Under the pieces are notes generated by a model. That model was given only the letters and a program-made list of their open reading frames with translations. It was not told the origin of the DNA and did no database searches. A program made the position numbers and the translations under genes. 64,000 nucleotides of DNA from contig OX359286.1 of NCBI GenBank assembly GCA_947179155.2, positions 10,698,024-10,762,023 of the forward strand, given 5' to 3'. The DNA comes from Hedera helix (lineage: Eukaryota > Streptophyta > Magnoliopsida > Apiales > Araliaceae). Positions 33,101 to 45,500 of the stretch are shown here, piece by piece; position 1 is the first letter of the stretch, and each line of letters starts with the position of its first letter.

Positions 33101-36100
33101 GGCCGGCCAAACATGCACCATTAAGTCCATTTAATGCTTGTAATGATCATGTTTCATGACATCATCATCTCCTAAATCAATGGCCAAGATCAAGCCTACC
33201 AAAGGAATAGTATTAGGCCATGTTTGGTTAGTGAAATAACCATTTAAATGAGGGGTAGTCAAGGTCTTTTACCAAGCTTGATCAAGGTTACTTTAGTCCT
33301 TTTGATAATCTAGCTTAGTCATGATTAGGTTAATTAATAAAAACCTAGGTTAATTAGGTTATTAATTCACCGATTAGTTTAATTTATAGATTAGGTTAAT
33401 CTTTAACTTAGTTAACCTTAATCTTAGTTAGGTTAAGTTTAATTACATGTTAATTAGATTAAATGGTAATCTAGTTACCTTAACCTAGTTCAATTCCATC
33501 TGGATTAGTGTTAATTACCTTACCTTATCATGTTCCTAATCCAGTTATCTCTAACCTAGTTCATTTTTAAGTATTCTAGTTGAATTGGTCTTTACTGATT
33601 TAAAAGTTAGATATTACGGAGTTTTGTTTCGAATAAACACTATTCTGTAAAACAAAAAGTCAAAAAGACGTTGCACGTTTTTTGGTAAATAGTGTTTTTG
33701 ATTTCTATTTCTCAGAAAATAGTTAGACGATCAAAAAGGCAAAAAAAATATTTTTCGTCTTTTCCCTATTTCGTCCTATACCCGACGCGCTTTTTGAGAA
33801 AAACTTTTATCAGCTATATCGTGTTTTCAAAGTACTGGAAAGATGAATCCTGAAACTGTCATTTTGACGTACACGTTTCGCTCGGGGGCTTAGGTTAGAT
33901 TTCCTAGGGTTTAGACCCTAGGGTTTAGGGTTTAGGTTTTATCTTCTTTCCAAATTTTTGAAAAAAACTTTTATGTTCCTTTTTTCGTGCAAAGTCTGGA
34001 TACTTGAACCGAAACACATAAATAAACAATAACGAAGATTCCATAACAGATATAAGATGTAATTGAATCTTTATTTATTCACATAAAGTCGGATTACAAC
34101 TCTCTCGGAAGTTCAAAATATTACAAATATAAAGTGTCATAATCACTTATGTAAGCAGTTATAATGCTTAAATTATTTCAATTATAAAATCCAAAAGCTC
34201 AAGAACATAAGTCGTAGCCATGTACGATTTTTCGTTTTTCATGTTCTTCGTGTGTTCTTAAGCAAAAGTCATGAATCTTTCTATGAGAAGGTTTATAATT
34301 TATTATTTTTATGTTATAAAGTGTTATTGAGTCTTATAACATGATTTCTTAAAGAGTTAAAGCAAGCGGTACCGTGTTTCACATGGTTAACCCTAAAATA
34401 TTGGTCAAAGCATGCTCACTGTCTGTTTTTGCCATTTTTTGAAAACTTAAAATTCGAATCTTTCTTAACAATACAAATGAAAGTTCTAGATCATGAAATT
34501 CGAAGAAATTTACTTAAGAATCACTTCAAAATGTTTCTGTATGACAATGTTATTGTAGTTATCAAAAAGGACGTCAAAGCTGAAAATTTTAAGCATGCTC
34601 TCGGGTGAAAACACCAAAAAGCACTGAAAATAATGATTTTGAGTTAGCCAAGTCTCCTATAAATTACAACAATGAAATAGTCTAGTTTAGTGATAAAAAC
34701 ACGTATAAAGAAGGAAAATTTGATGAACTAACATTCGGGTACGCGTAACCTTTTATATAGGCACTTTAAACGATTATTGGGAAACCCTAATTGTGCTTTA
34801 AGGAAAGTTTTCTATCCTTAACCTTTGTTTACTTGCTTTTTATGTGATTTATACACTTTGTACATGCAACGTGTTATAAATCTTTGATACGAGAGTTATT
34901 GCTTCTTGTTTCGGCATAACTTGAAAAATGAAATGCTTATTCGTGATATGATTCGAATCATGCTTTATTATATCAAACCAAGTTGTCTTGGGGCGATCAT
35001 GACATGTGAAGTAAACTAAGATGAATGAATATGTGTCACTGTTCATGATCCGTCCAGTGTAGGGTATGTTATGCATAACACATGATGTCGTTAGGTTGAT
35101 CCCCTTTCTATATCCACTGTAAATGGTTCTAAGTCGAAAGACAAAGAACAGTTCAAGATCTAACTACCACTCAATCTTGCTATGTTAAAATATTTTGTAT
35201 ATCAATTGTTATGCCATGAATCCTTACAATCCATATCGGTGTGAGTTCACTTATATGCTATGTGTTTAAAACTTGCTAAGCATCTTAGTTCACCCTTGCA
35301 AATAAACCTAATTTGCAGACAAACTCGAGAGCTTCGGCTCAAAGAAGAAAGGAAAGAAGAAATACATAAACTAGTTTATTGCTTTCCTTAATTATTCTTA
35401 ATTATAGTCAAAATGATATTTTGTAATAAGAACAAGCTCCACATATGTAACCGAATATTATATAAATATTATCAAGTTGTATTACATTATCTTGTTACGT
35501 CTTTACTTTGATTAAACCTAGAATTGTTAAAACTTAACATAGTATTAATAATGATATATTTATCTGGATAAAGATTGGTAAATAACTTGTGAGTGTTGTA
35601 CATTCGAGACATGACTAAGTGATGTTGACTGGTCAAATCCATCGTTAAGGTTCCTCGGACCCAGGTATAACTCGTTATTACTATTCTGAATGTCGGATAA
35701 GTAAGATTATTGATATAAAGAGATATCACTATAACCAAATATGTTTCGAATGAGGCTTTTAACTAGTTGGGTAATATTCTATACGGAAAGAGAATTTTTC
35801 ACCGAACAAAAATACAACCATTTATCACGGATAAATATACAAACATTTATCATGGGTGAATATACAAATATTCACCTCGAGATTCTCTGTTCCCAAGAGC
35901 CGTCCTAATAATTTTAATGTCGTGGATGTTGGAACATGTAAAGTTATAAAATATCTAAATATTAAGGATAAAAAAAATGTTATGATTGAGTATTAAGTCT
36001 CTTGCATCGATTACAATGACTTGGTATGAAATAATGAAAGATCTTTGGGAATTAAGATGAGAACTTTGTTTATGAATAAAGGAATTTTTTTATAAACCTA

Positions 36101-36166
36101 ATAATTTAGAATTCATAGTGAGCACCAAATCAGCTATAGTAAGTATAGTGATTTGGGGGCGTCACA
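33101..36166 (+). mobile_element. LTR G, likely the 3' LTR of A3, U3 start missing
   Basis: It ends GATTTGGGGGCGTCACA at 36166 and contains the U5 block AACTTGCTAAGCATCTTAGT near 35270. A likely TATA box (TATATAGG) lies at 34754. A CTAGGGTTTAGACCCTAGGG stretch with a few TTTAGGG units lies at ~33900-33945. No start TG is found next to the IN remnant, so a deletion removed the end of IN through the LTR start. The right flank TAAAT lies in LTR C1. Frames inside are not coding. Confidence 0.7.
34754..34761 (+). promoter_or_regulatory. Likely TATA box of LTR G
   Basis: CTTTTATATAGGCAC in the centre of the LTR, followed by ~500 bp leading to the U5 block. Confidence 0.45.
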
Positions 36167-36321
36167 TAAATAACCTAACCTAACCTTATCATTTCACATC
36201 AAAATATAGTTTTTTGAAAACTTAAAAAAATTTGCTGTGAACAGTAACCTCACCCCGGCTAGTTCAAAGCTCACTGACCGTGAAATCTTCTCAACCATGA
36301 ATAGTAACCTCACCCCGGCGC

Positions 36322-36341
36322 AGTGTTTAGTATAAAACACT
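36322..36341 (-). other. Small hairpin in LTR C1 (AGTGTTT/AAACACT)
   Basis: A 7-bp stem with a 6-base loop. The counterpart at 44071-44090 in C2 keeps the stem with a paired change (AATGTTT/AAACATT). Confidence 0.5.
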
Positions 36342-38530
36342 ATGTCCCGGCGCAGTTTTCAGAAATAAAAAAAGTTAATTTTTGCGTTACCTTTGCTGAT
36401 TTTTAACTCCTTCATCTTACATTCAATTAAGCTCAAATTTGGACCACATCTAAGTCTTACTACTTAGTATTTTAAATAAATACTACTTGACTCATTTGTT
36501 TTCTTAAAATTATCAAAGCAGTAGCCCGTAGGAGGGCGTTTAAACTCGTTTTTATGCTTGGAAAATTTTTCAACCTTTAAACTCATTTTTACTAACTTTG
36601 TGATTTTTGGTCATTTGCTTCCAAACTTCATTCCAACACTTGATAAAACTCATATACCTCATATAAGACATGTCTAAATCTTTGAATCAACTTTGTGTTG
36701 CTCAAGGTGGGATTTGTCCGTAAAAATTCATTTTAGGACGAAAAGATCAATTTCGATCGCTCGAATCGCATTTTTGTTCTAACTTTCATCCGTTGACTAC
36801 CAAATTAACGTAGACACGTGTAATAACATAAAACTAACTTATTTGACTTTATTTCACCATTAATTACTCATAATTGCCAAAAATCACCTTTAAGTTGAAT
36901 TTTTATTAACTTTACTTAAAATTTCATTTTCCTATTCTTAGACTCAACTTTTCATACACTCATAATTAGTTCATTTATCAACTTTGTGGCCTTATACTAC
37001 ATATATAAGACTTATTTCAAACTTCTTTACCTTTAATTTATGTTTACATAACCATATTACCATTATAAATAGATTTAACCTCCAAAATCACATTTTCTAT
37101 ACCTTAGAGTATATAACATGATATATACATGCTAATACCCTTCAAATCCTTACGTTCAACCTTATAACTTAAGGTTTAACCCAAAAATTCGAACTTTAAA
37201 CACATATTCTTTTATAAGTCTTAACTTCAACCATACATACATGTTTAAACTAACATAAATCAAAGTTTTAAGTGTAGAAAACTTTTAAACCTTCATGGAT
37301 GATCAACTTTTTCACATGAATAACTTTGACATGTCGAGACCTTGCTCTTTTCTTCTTGCTCCATGACCATCCAAGTGTCATAGCTCACACATCACGAGCT
37401 TTTCTCTCAAGCTTTCATGGTTTCTTACTCTTTCTCTCTCCTAGGTTATATTTCCAGCAAAAACATAGAATGAAGAAGACTCATGCTATGCTTTTTAAGT
37501 TATATGAGTCTTAACTAGGCTAGTTAAAGTAATATAACCATGGTTAACCCATCCAATGGCATTTTGGTCATTTCACGTTATTAATGAAGGGCATTTTTGT
37601 CATTTTATCACTTGGGACACATAGGTCATTACCTAATTTGTCAAGAGTATTTTAGTCATTTTACCTTTTAGGACACAAAGGTCATTAACAAAATTGTTAA
37701 GGGTAATTTGGTCAAATGCCAAATTTCCTAAATTTTCTTTTTCTTGCTAATTTCCTTTTAAGGCGACTTTCGTACTTTTCTCCAATTAATTCATCTCATT
37801 CTCATTTAAATTGATTTTTCTTTTAATCGACCGACTAGGTCATTCATTTTTCACTGTGCTACCTTCACATAGTCTCATTTTATAGCTTAATTAGTCATTT
37901 AATCATAAATCGATTAAATAACTTTTGCATAACTACAATTACGTTTTTAATTTCTTATGAACTTTCTCGGTTCCACATTTCATCAATTTCAATTCCCGAC
38001 ATCTCAAATAGTCGAATTACTCACTTTTTCTATAAACTGCTTCCTCAAAAAGTAAACCTTGACCGAATTACCAAAATCCATTATCATTTATCCTTTTTAC
38101 ACTTATATAGTTATTTTATGACTTTTAGATCCTTACATTCGTTTACTTAATATACATATGACAATTTGTGTTATACATGCATTCTACATTCTTTTTACTC
38201 ATATTTGATAGTATTACATTCTGTATTTACACATCGTATAAATGTATAATTTATTTCAATCAATTAATATGAATTCCTTAATAATTTCAAAATGTTCAAA
38301 AATCATTAACCTTATTATTTCTTTAATCCCTAATATACGGATTAGGTTAAACTGACCATTCCTTTCAGCACATACTGTCATAAATTACCTTGTCAATCTC
38401 GTAACCTAGCCTCTCACGGTTTATTCATTAAGCTAGTTATTAATATTCATAACCAGAGCTTAATTTACATATTTTTCATCATTTTACTTTTATTTTCAAA
38501 TTCTAAATTTTTCTTCCATTATTAGATAAA

Positions 38531-38570
<40 letters not shown>
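38531..38570. repeat. (AT)n(AC)n microsatellite in LTR C1
   Basis: About ten AT units are followed by about ten AC units. Confidence 0.95.
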
Positions 38571-38959
38571 TCAATCTACTACATTCTGACACAATATCGT
38601 GTCTTACAATAATTTCTTTCTAATTACCTAATCATAGGTATTTCATTCTATATTTTGCCTTTATTCTGTTATATTACCATTCAACCATTCAAATTTATAT
38701 TTATTATAATTCCATCATATATCGAGTCACTAATGTACTTTAAATTAGTGATTGATCCTTATAAGCTTTATTGACCCCTTTTTACATCAAGAGTCCTTTT
38801 TTACAAATTCAACCACGTAGGTTATTCTTAACACATTAATTTAAATTTAATCACCTCATAATACTTTCTGTTCTTCTAAACTAGGTTTTAACTTCTAACA
38901 TTTACTTAATTAAATAAGATCCTTATTTAAAAATTTTGTCAAAAATCTGGGATGTCACA

Positions 38960-40094
38960 TTAGCCGTAATCATGTCATACAATCTGCCATCTACCATATT
39001 TGGGAGGAGGCCGCGCTCTAGAATTATGGTTTTATTTTCCATCACTTCTTCATAACAATCCATGACTTCTTTACTTACAAATCTTTTTCTATCAAAGGTT
39101 TGGGATACTCTAGAGCTTTGACCATGCTACCTTTTAGGACCCATAATAGTGCAATGAGGTGTAAAGATGAACGTACAACCCACAACCAATTAAAAACCCA
39201 CTTATGACCAAAGAATTTTCTTTGTGGCAAAAACACAAACACTTGGCGTTCACATTGAAAACCAACAATGAACTTAGTTGCCCTAAACTTGAATTTTAGC
39301 CATAAATCAAACAAATGCTATGAAGTAGAATCAAATTTCAATTATAACCAAAATTGACACCACTCTAAATAATATTTCCAATTGGAAACTAGGATGCTTG
39401 CATTATTTAATACTCAATCTCTAATTAGCACAATGAACCACTAATCTTTAAACAATTTACAATCCCAGAACTTACCAATATCAATGGTTGAAGAGTAACC
39501 CAAATACTCCCTTGACAAACTGTGTAGGAAATAGAAGGCACTAGACAATCTTTGTGGGAATTGACAAAATGTGGAGGAGAGAACTTTGATTCTGTAATGA
39601 AAGTGATTTGGTGAATGATTCATAGGTTGGGAATGATTGGGGGATGTTTAAGAAGGAGCATGGGGTTTTGTTAAGGAGAGGAATGTTGTAAGCCTTGAAA
39701 TAAAACCCCAACTAGTTTGTTTTTTTTAAACGCCGAATGATTGATGCGGCTATGGATTAGACCGTTGCAGTGGTGGCTTAAGAGAATCTCAGTAGTTCAC
39801 ATGACTACTGCGACGGTGAAGTTTACTGCTAGGTGCTCCAGTTTTGATGCAATATAATCCTCTTTGGTGCATGTTTTACATTGTACCTAAAATTAATGAA
39901 CTAGATTTATCAAAACTCAATAATTAATCACAATTTTGATAAAAAATAAATAAATAAAATATAGAAGTTTACATTAGCTATATAGCTATTGTAAAAATAA
40001 AATAAAATACTAAATAATTAAAAATTAAATAAACATAAAAATAACAAAAACAAATTGATAATAATAATATAATACTAAAATACTAAAATACTAA

Positions 40095-40164
<70 letters not shown>

Positions 40165-40398
40165 TAATACTAAAATAGTAATAATAATAGGTTCTTTTCC
40201 ATTTAGCGCTTCATTTAAAGTCTTGAGATTGACTATTCCCTGATTCACTTTAGGTCGGATAGGATTACAGATGTCTTTTGGCATTCAACTTCACCCCTAG
40301 TAATGCTTAAGCCATTGCCCGTTCACCTTAAATGTATTCTTCAATATAGCATATTCGAGTTACACCGCCCTATGCGGGAATACTTTGGTGACAGTAAA
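38960..40398 (-). mobile_element. Region downstream of Athila-like pol, content unclear
   Basis: It lies 3' of the pol remnant on the minus strand. A short piece near 40300-40390 still reads like the end of an Athila IN region (TFKVNGQWLKHY). Then comes an AAT microsatellite, and ~1 kb without any motif I recognise. Athila elements usually carry long non-coding or env-like sequence here. A 79-codon frame at 39075-39314 on the minus strand has no recognisable domain. Confidence 0.45.
40096..40163. repeat. (AAT)n microsatellite
   Basis: About 22 perfect trinucleotide units. Read on the minus strand they give a run of tyrosines in a spurious frame. Confidence 0.97.
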
Positions 40399-41475
40399 TG
40401 GCATCAACTATCTTGATTTTAACTTTTCAAAAAAAAATTTTAATTGGGGATAATAGAAAAGCACCATCTATCCAACCTCGAACCTCTACAAAACTATTTT
40501 CTGATCATGCCATCGCTTTGTCTTTTCTTTATATGTTTTGGCGTTCTTATACAGCTGGAGACGAAATTCATCCATCTCATTCAATTGAAGGAGTCGTCTC
40601 TCACCAACTGCATGTAAGACAAAATTGAGCTTTTTGATGGCCCAATATGCATTATATTCGAGTACAACCAGTAAGTGACATGCCTTACTAAAGACTAAGC
40701 AATACGATGACATATGGGTGCTTGCGACATCCCAATTAATGATTTGTACTTTATTTTGTAGGCCCATAATGCATCATCTAATTTCCTTGACCAATCATTT
40801 CGGTTGTGATTCATTGCCTTTTCCAAAATACGCTTTATTTCTTTATTAGAAAATTTCACTTGACCACTGGTTTGCGGATGGTAGGTTGTAGCAATCTCAT
40901 GGGAGACCCCATACTTAGCAATGAGGGAAATAAAATATTTGTTGTAGAAGTATGACCCTCATCGCTGATAATTTCCCGCAGAGTGCCAAAGAGTGAAAAA
41001 ATGTTTTTCCGGAGGAAGTTAAGCACCACTTTGGAATCATTAGTCGGCAGAGCAATAGCTTCGATCTATTTGGATACATAGTTTACAATGACTAGTTTAT
41101 AGAGATTATTGTATGACGAAGGGAAAGGGCCCATGAAGTCTATCCTGCAAACATCAAAAATTTCAACTTCCAAGACAATGTTCAAGGGCATTTCATGTCT
41201 TCTAGATATATTCCCCACTCTTTGGCAATTCTCGCACTATGGTATGTAAGAATAAGCGTCTTTAAAGAGAGTTGGCTAATAGAACCTAAACTATAGCACC
41301 TTCACTGCTATTCTTTTTCCACCAAAATGTCCTCCGTAATCAGATGAGGGATAGTGATGAAGCATATTCTCTATTTTCTCTTTTGGAAAACATCTTCTCA
41401 GAATTTGATTCTCACACTGCTTAAATAGGAAAGGTTCATCCCATACATAGAATCGCACATCACTCAATAACTTTT
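40399..41475 (-). pseudogene. Athila-like integrase remnant
   Basis: The minus strand reads, from the N-terminal end, MLHHYPSSDYGGHFGG and CENCQRVGNISRRHEMPLN (HHCC zinc domain), RIDFMGPFPSSYNNLYKLV, stop-containing SK-IEAIALPTND, IISDEG, TYHPQTSGQVKFSN, WSRKLDDALWAYK, then AYWAIKKLNF and ERRLLQLNEMDEFRLQLY. This is the Athila-type integrase that inserts element DNA. Two aspartates of the DDE triad remain, but the glutamate is a lysine (GQVK where Athila has GQVE), a G-to-A change. Stops and frameshifts near 40520, 40650 and 41075 also inactivate it. Confidence 0.9.
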
Positions 41476-41539
41476 TTCTTTATTGATAACTTAAGTCTGA
41501 GGGAAGCACATTGCTTATAATATAGTTGGCAAAATCAGC

Positions 41540-42585
41540 ATACCATGGTGCTTCACTCTATATGGCAAATAGCTGCTCATCAGGAAAATGTTCATTGATT
41601 ACCCTGTCATTTTCCCCTTGTTGCTCAGTGTTCTCTAATCTCAAGAAATGATTAACGACTTGGTTTTTTGTCCCCATTTTATCACGAATCTCCAAATTAA
41701 ATTCTTGGAGCAGAAGAACCAATCTAATCAGCCTTGGTTTGGCATATTTCTTGGATATCAAATACTTAATGGCAGAGTGATCGGTGAAAATGATTACCTT
41801 CGCTCCGATGAGATAGGAGTGAAATTTGTCGAAGGCATATACAACTGCAATTAGTTCTTTCTCAGCGGTTGTATAGTTGAGATGTGCATCTGTCAACATC
41901 TTGCTCGCATAGTAAATGATATGGAAAATTTTCTCTTTTTGTTGACCTAAAATTGCCCCAATTGCGTAGTCACTTGCATCGCACATCAATTCGAAAGGTA
42001 ATTCCTAATTTGGAGAAACTACTATGGGAGCAGAAATCAACTTCTTCTTGAGCATATCAAATGCTTTGATGCAAGCCTTATCCACCTTGAAGGGTATACC
42101 TTTTCCCCAAAGGCTATAGGATGGCTTAGTAATTTTTCAGAAATCTTTGATAAACCTCCTATAAAAGCTCGCATGGCCTAGAAAGCTCTGAACTCCCTCT
42201 TTTCAATGGTCTCTATTTTGGTTTTGTCAACTTCAATTCCTTTTTCAGAGACTCTATGCCCCAGAATAATCTTTTTTTCCACCATAAAATGGCATTTCTC
42301 CCAGTTCAACACCAGATTTGTTTTCACACATCTCTTTAACACCATAGTTAAATTCTCTAAGCATGCTTCAAAAGAATTCTCGAACACCGAAAAATTATTC
42401 ATGAATACTTACAGAGTCTATTCTACCATGTCAGAGAAAATGGACATCATGCACCGTTGAAACATGGCAGGTGCATTGCATAGTCCAAATGACATCCTCG
42501 TGAATACAAAGGTACCATATGGACATGTGAATATGGTTTTCTCCTGATCTTCGGGTGCTACATCAATTTGGTTATAACCGGAGAA
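41540..42585 (-). pseudogene. Athila-like RT and RNase H remnant, cut by LTR C2
   Basis: The minus strand starts abruptly at 42585 with FSGYNQIDVAPEDQEKTIFT and continues YGTFVFTRMSFGLCNAPAMF, MNNFSVFENSFEACLENL, LVLNWEKCHFMV, then the thumb (FYRRFIKDF), and RNase H from ~41995 (CDASDYAIGAILGQ, YASKMLTDAHLNYTTAEKEL, FTDHSAIKYLISKKYAKPRL). The RT active-site FMDD reads FMNN: both catalytic aspartates are lost through G-to-A changes. RNase H keeps its first aspartate (CDAS), the glutamate in EKEL and TDHSA. RT upstream of FSGYNQ lies beyond C2, outside the window. Confidence 0.92.
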
Positions 42586-45500
42586 TGTAATGCACCAAAA
42601 TCACTACGTTCCTTAATTCTATCCAATTATGTCTGGATAACATAATCATGAACATTAAACCACATTAACTGGAATCTCGTGCAAGTTAAAACTTAACCTT
42701 TAATCTTTGAAACCATTCAGTTGACCATAATGCGGTCCATAATTTTTTTTTAATCTTACAATCATAAACTGTCTAAGGATCGTAACGTTCACTTACTATT
42801 CATTAGAACTTAGGTCAAACATTTATTAATTATGACCTAGTTTATTACAATTATCATAATCATATATAATATGATTTACATAACATAACCTGTGGATAAA
42901 TTTTGCCATTAATTAGTCATACATGGCCCTGTTTATATCGTACCTGTTTCATATCTGATCCTGTTCAAATATCTCTATACCATACATAACCCTACCTGCT
43001 TATAACTTATCCATACATACGAGTTTATTACATATACAACTCGATTAACAACAGTATGATAAACTATCTCTTTATATCCTCTCGCTGTATAATACATACA
43101 TACCATTCAATCTCTACGGATTTACAAAACATTCATTCCCTTGTTAACAACCAAGTTTATAATTAAAATCTAGACGTTAATTGCATATACAGTTATAAGT
43201 TTATATTTATCTACATTACACACAAATACATATAACAAATTTCCTCACACGTATCTAAGTATTCATCACCCTTTACCTTTAACTGCACCGAAACCTCCGG
43301 CCTTCTCGTACTTTACCTGAAAATGTTAGTTCATAGCAAGAGTGAGCACATATGCTCAACAAGTCAATTAGATAACACCTTTCATGCTTGCAATTTATAT
43401 TCATGCGTCATACATCTTTTACTTTACTATGTTATGCATAAATGCCACGTATTTCATCTAACAGTTAAAACACATAGTTGGACGTAGTGTACATCTGAAC
43501 ATTTAATGTCATATAGTTCACGTAGAACAATTATCACGTTTAAGTCTGAAAAACTTGCCTGTACGCTTTTATACTTAACCTTTACTTCCTTACTTGATTA
43601 TTCTATCCTTCCTTGCATCGGGTTGCTAGTCCGAACTTTATCTGTAAACATTGAATCTATATACATCATTATAGGATCATAAATCTTTACATAATTCCTT
43701 TCACTTAAACCATAATTAATAGACCATTAGTCTCTAATCATTTTACATTTGATGTATTATACCTTACATAGGTTAATAATACATCCTAGCTCGTTCTCGA
43801 CCTTTTTCATAACCCTTAACATGGTTTGACTTAACTTTAGGCATGTTATATTATGTTATTCATTATCTCATTATATCTTAACACCCTTTACATTGACCAT
43901 TATTACCAATTCAAGGGTTTATATAACTTATTTCTATCATCCCACATCAAAATATAGCTTTTTGGAAGCTTAAATTTTTTTCAAATGTAGAGTAATTTCG
44001 CCCTGGCGCCATCAAAGCTCATTGGCTGCAAAATCTCCTCAGCCATGAACATTACATTGCGCCCTGGCGCAATGTTTAGTACAAAACATTACACCTAGGC
44101 GCAATGTTCAAAATCAGCATTTTTAATTTTTTGCACTACCTTTGCTGATTTTTAACTCATTCTTCTTACACCAATTAAGCTCAAATTTGACCATAACTAG
44201 GTCTTACTACCTAGTATTTTACAAAAATTTTACTTGGCACATTTGGCTACTCAAAATCATTGCAAAACTAGCCCGTAGGAGGGCTATTTAACACTTTTCA
44301 ACACTTAGAAAAAAAATTAACTTTAAAACTCAAATTTTTTCAATTCTGTGATTTTTGGCCATAGGCTTCAAAAATCAATTTCAACACTTGACATAGCTCA
44401 CATACGTCATATAAGATGTTTCTAGGCCTTTCAAACCATTAAATTATACCCGAAGCGGGTTTTGTCCATAAAAGTCCGTTTAGAGTTGAAACGATCGATT
44501 TCAACCGTTCAAAACTCATTTTCATTCTAATTCTCATCCGTTGATTACCAAATTAATGTAGGCACATGTAATAACATAAAAATAGTCCATTTGAATTTAT
44601 TTCACCTTTAATTCTTCACAATTGCCAAAAATCACCTCTTAGTTGCATTTCCATCAAATTTCATGAACTTTTCATTTTCAAAACTTATGTTATTCTTTGC
44701 CCCTTTTTTTTTTGCAAGACTTGATTCCAACATGTCATTTAACACATATTTAACTTGTACGGGCCTTCAAAACATTTCAAACATTTCAAATGAACTTATT
44801 TTTTCAAATAACTCGTTTTAGGCGTCGGCGAACGTTTTAAAACGTTTAAAATCCTCAATTATCACCATAAATGCCAAACGACTTTCAACTCATTTCAAAT
44901 ACGCGTATTAACATCAAACTTAGCTTTTTGGACTCATTTGATTACCAATTACACAAAACGGCCAAAATTCACACATTGATGACATTTTATCATCTTTACT
45001 TGTTTCCATCCTTAAACCAACTTCAATCGTTGGACTCTATGCTTCATATGCATAATCACATACACATATAACAACTTTAAGTAATCACAAAAATTCTATA
45101 TGTATCTTCTAATTCACTTTACAGATTATAATTCGGTCTATACACAAAGTATAGCCTAATATTGTAACTATTCTCCAACAAAACATACCTTTACACCATA
45201 TATGCATCTAACTTGTCATCTAGTACAACAATTTGCTTGCGTCAAATATGATCAACCTTTTAAACTAGGTTTTCATCAAATCTAACCACATACAAAACAT
45301 GATCATCCGTGAATCATAGCTTAAGGCCACCTTTCTATTAAACAAAACATGTTTTTTTTTCATTAGTTCACTTAGAATGATCTCTAGCATCCAAATATCC
45401 ATGTATCATGCATGTTTAACATCTTCATCTAGGTTTTCCTCAAAAACGAATAATATTTAACACATATTCTTCCTTAAATCATGAGTTCTAGCTTCAAAAA

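Larger units (their letters stand above)
36167..38959 (-). mobile_element. LTR C1 (minus), interrupted by LTR G
   Basis: On the minus strand it starts TGTGACATCCCAGATTTTTG at 38959. It is homologous in order to C2 (46984 down to ~43900): shared CACATCAAAATATAG, CCGGCGCAG/CTGGCGCAA words, TTTGCTGATTTTTAACTC, TAGCCCGTAGGAGGG, and repeated GGTCATT/GGGCATTTTTGTCATT lines at ~37555-37690. Its U5 portion is absent at the junction with G. It is inserted in Athila-like sequence (flank TTAGC at 38960). Confidence 0.82.

Noticed and set aside
39075..39623. Frames of 60-79 codons on the minus strand 3' of Athila pol, possibly env-like
   Set aside because: No signal peptide, transmembrane pattern or recognisable motif could be supported; left as unclear sequence.
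38960..40090. Remnant of a host gene
   Set aside because: No exon-like frame or domain is found. The position immediately 3' of Athila pol makes element sequence more likely.
40075..40284. Frame with a long tyrosine run
   Set aside because: It is the AAT microsatellite translated on the minus strand. Frames with IYIYIY at 26405-27047 are likewise TA tracts.
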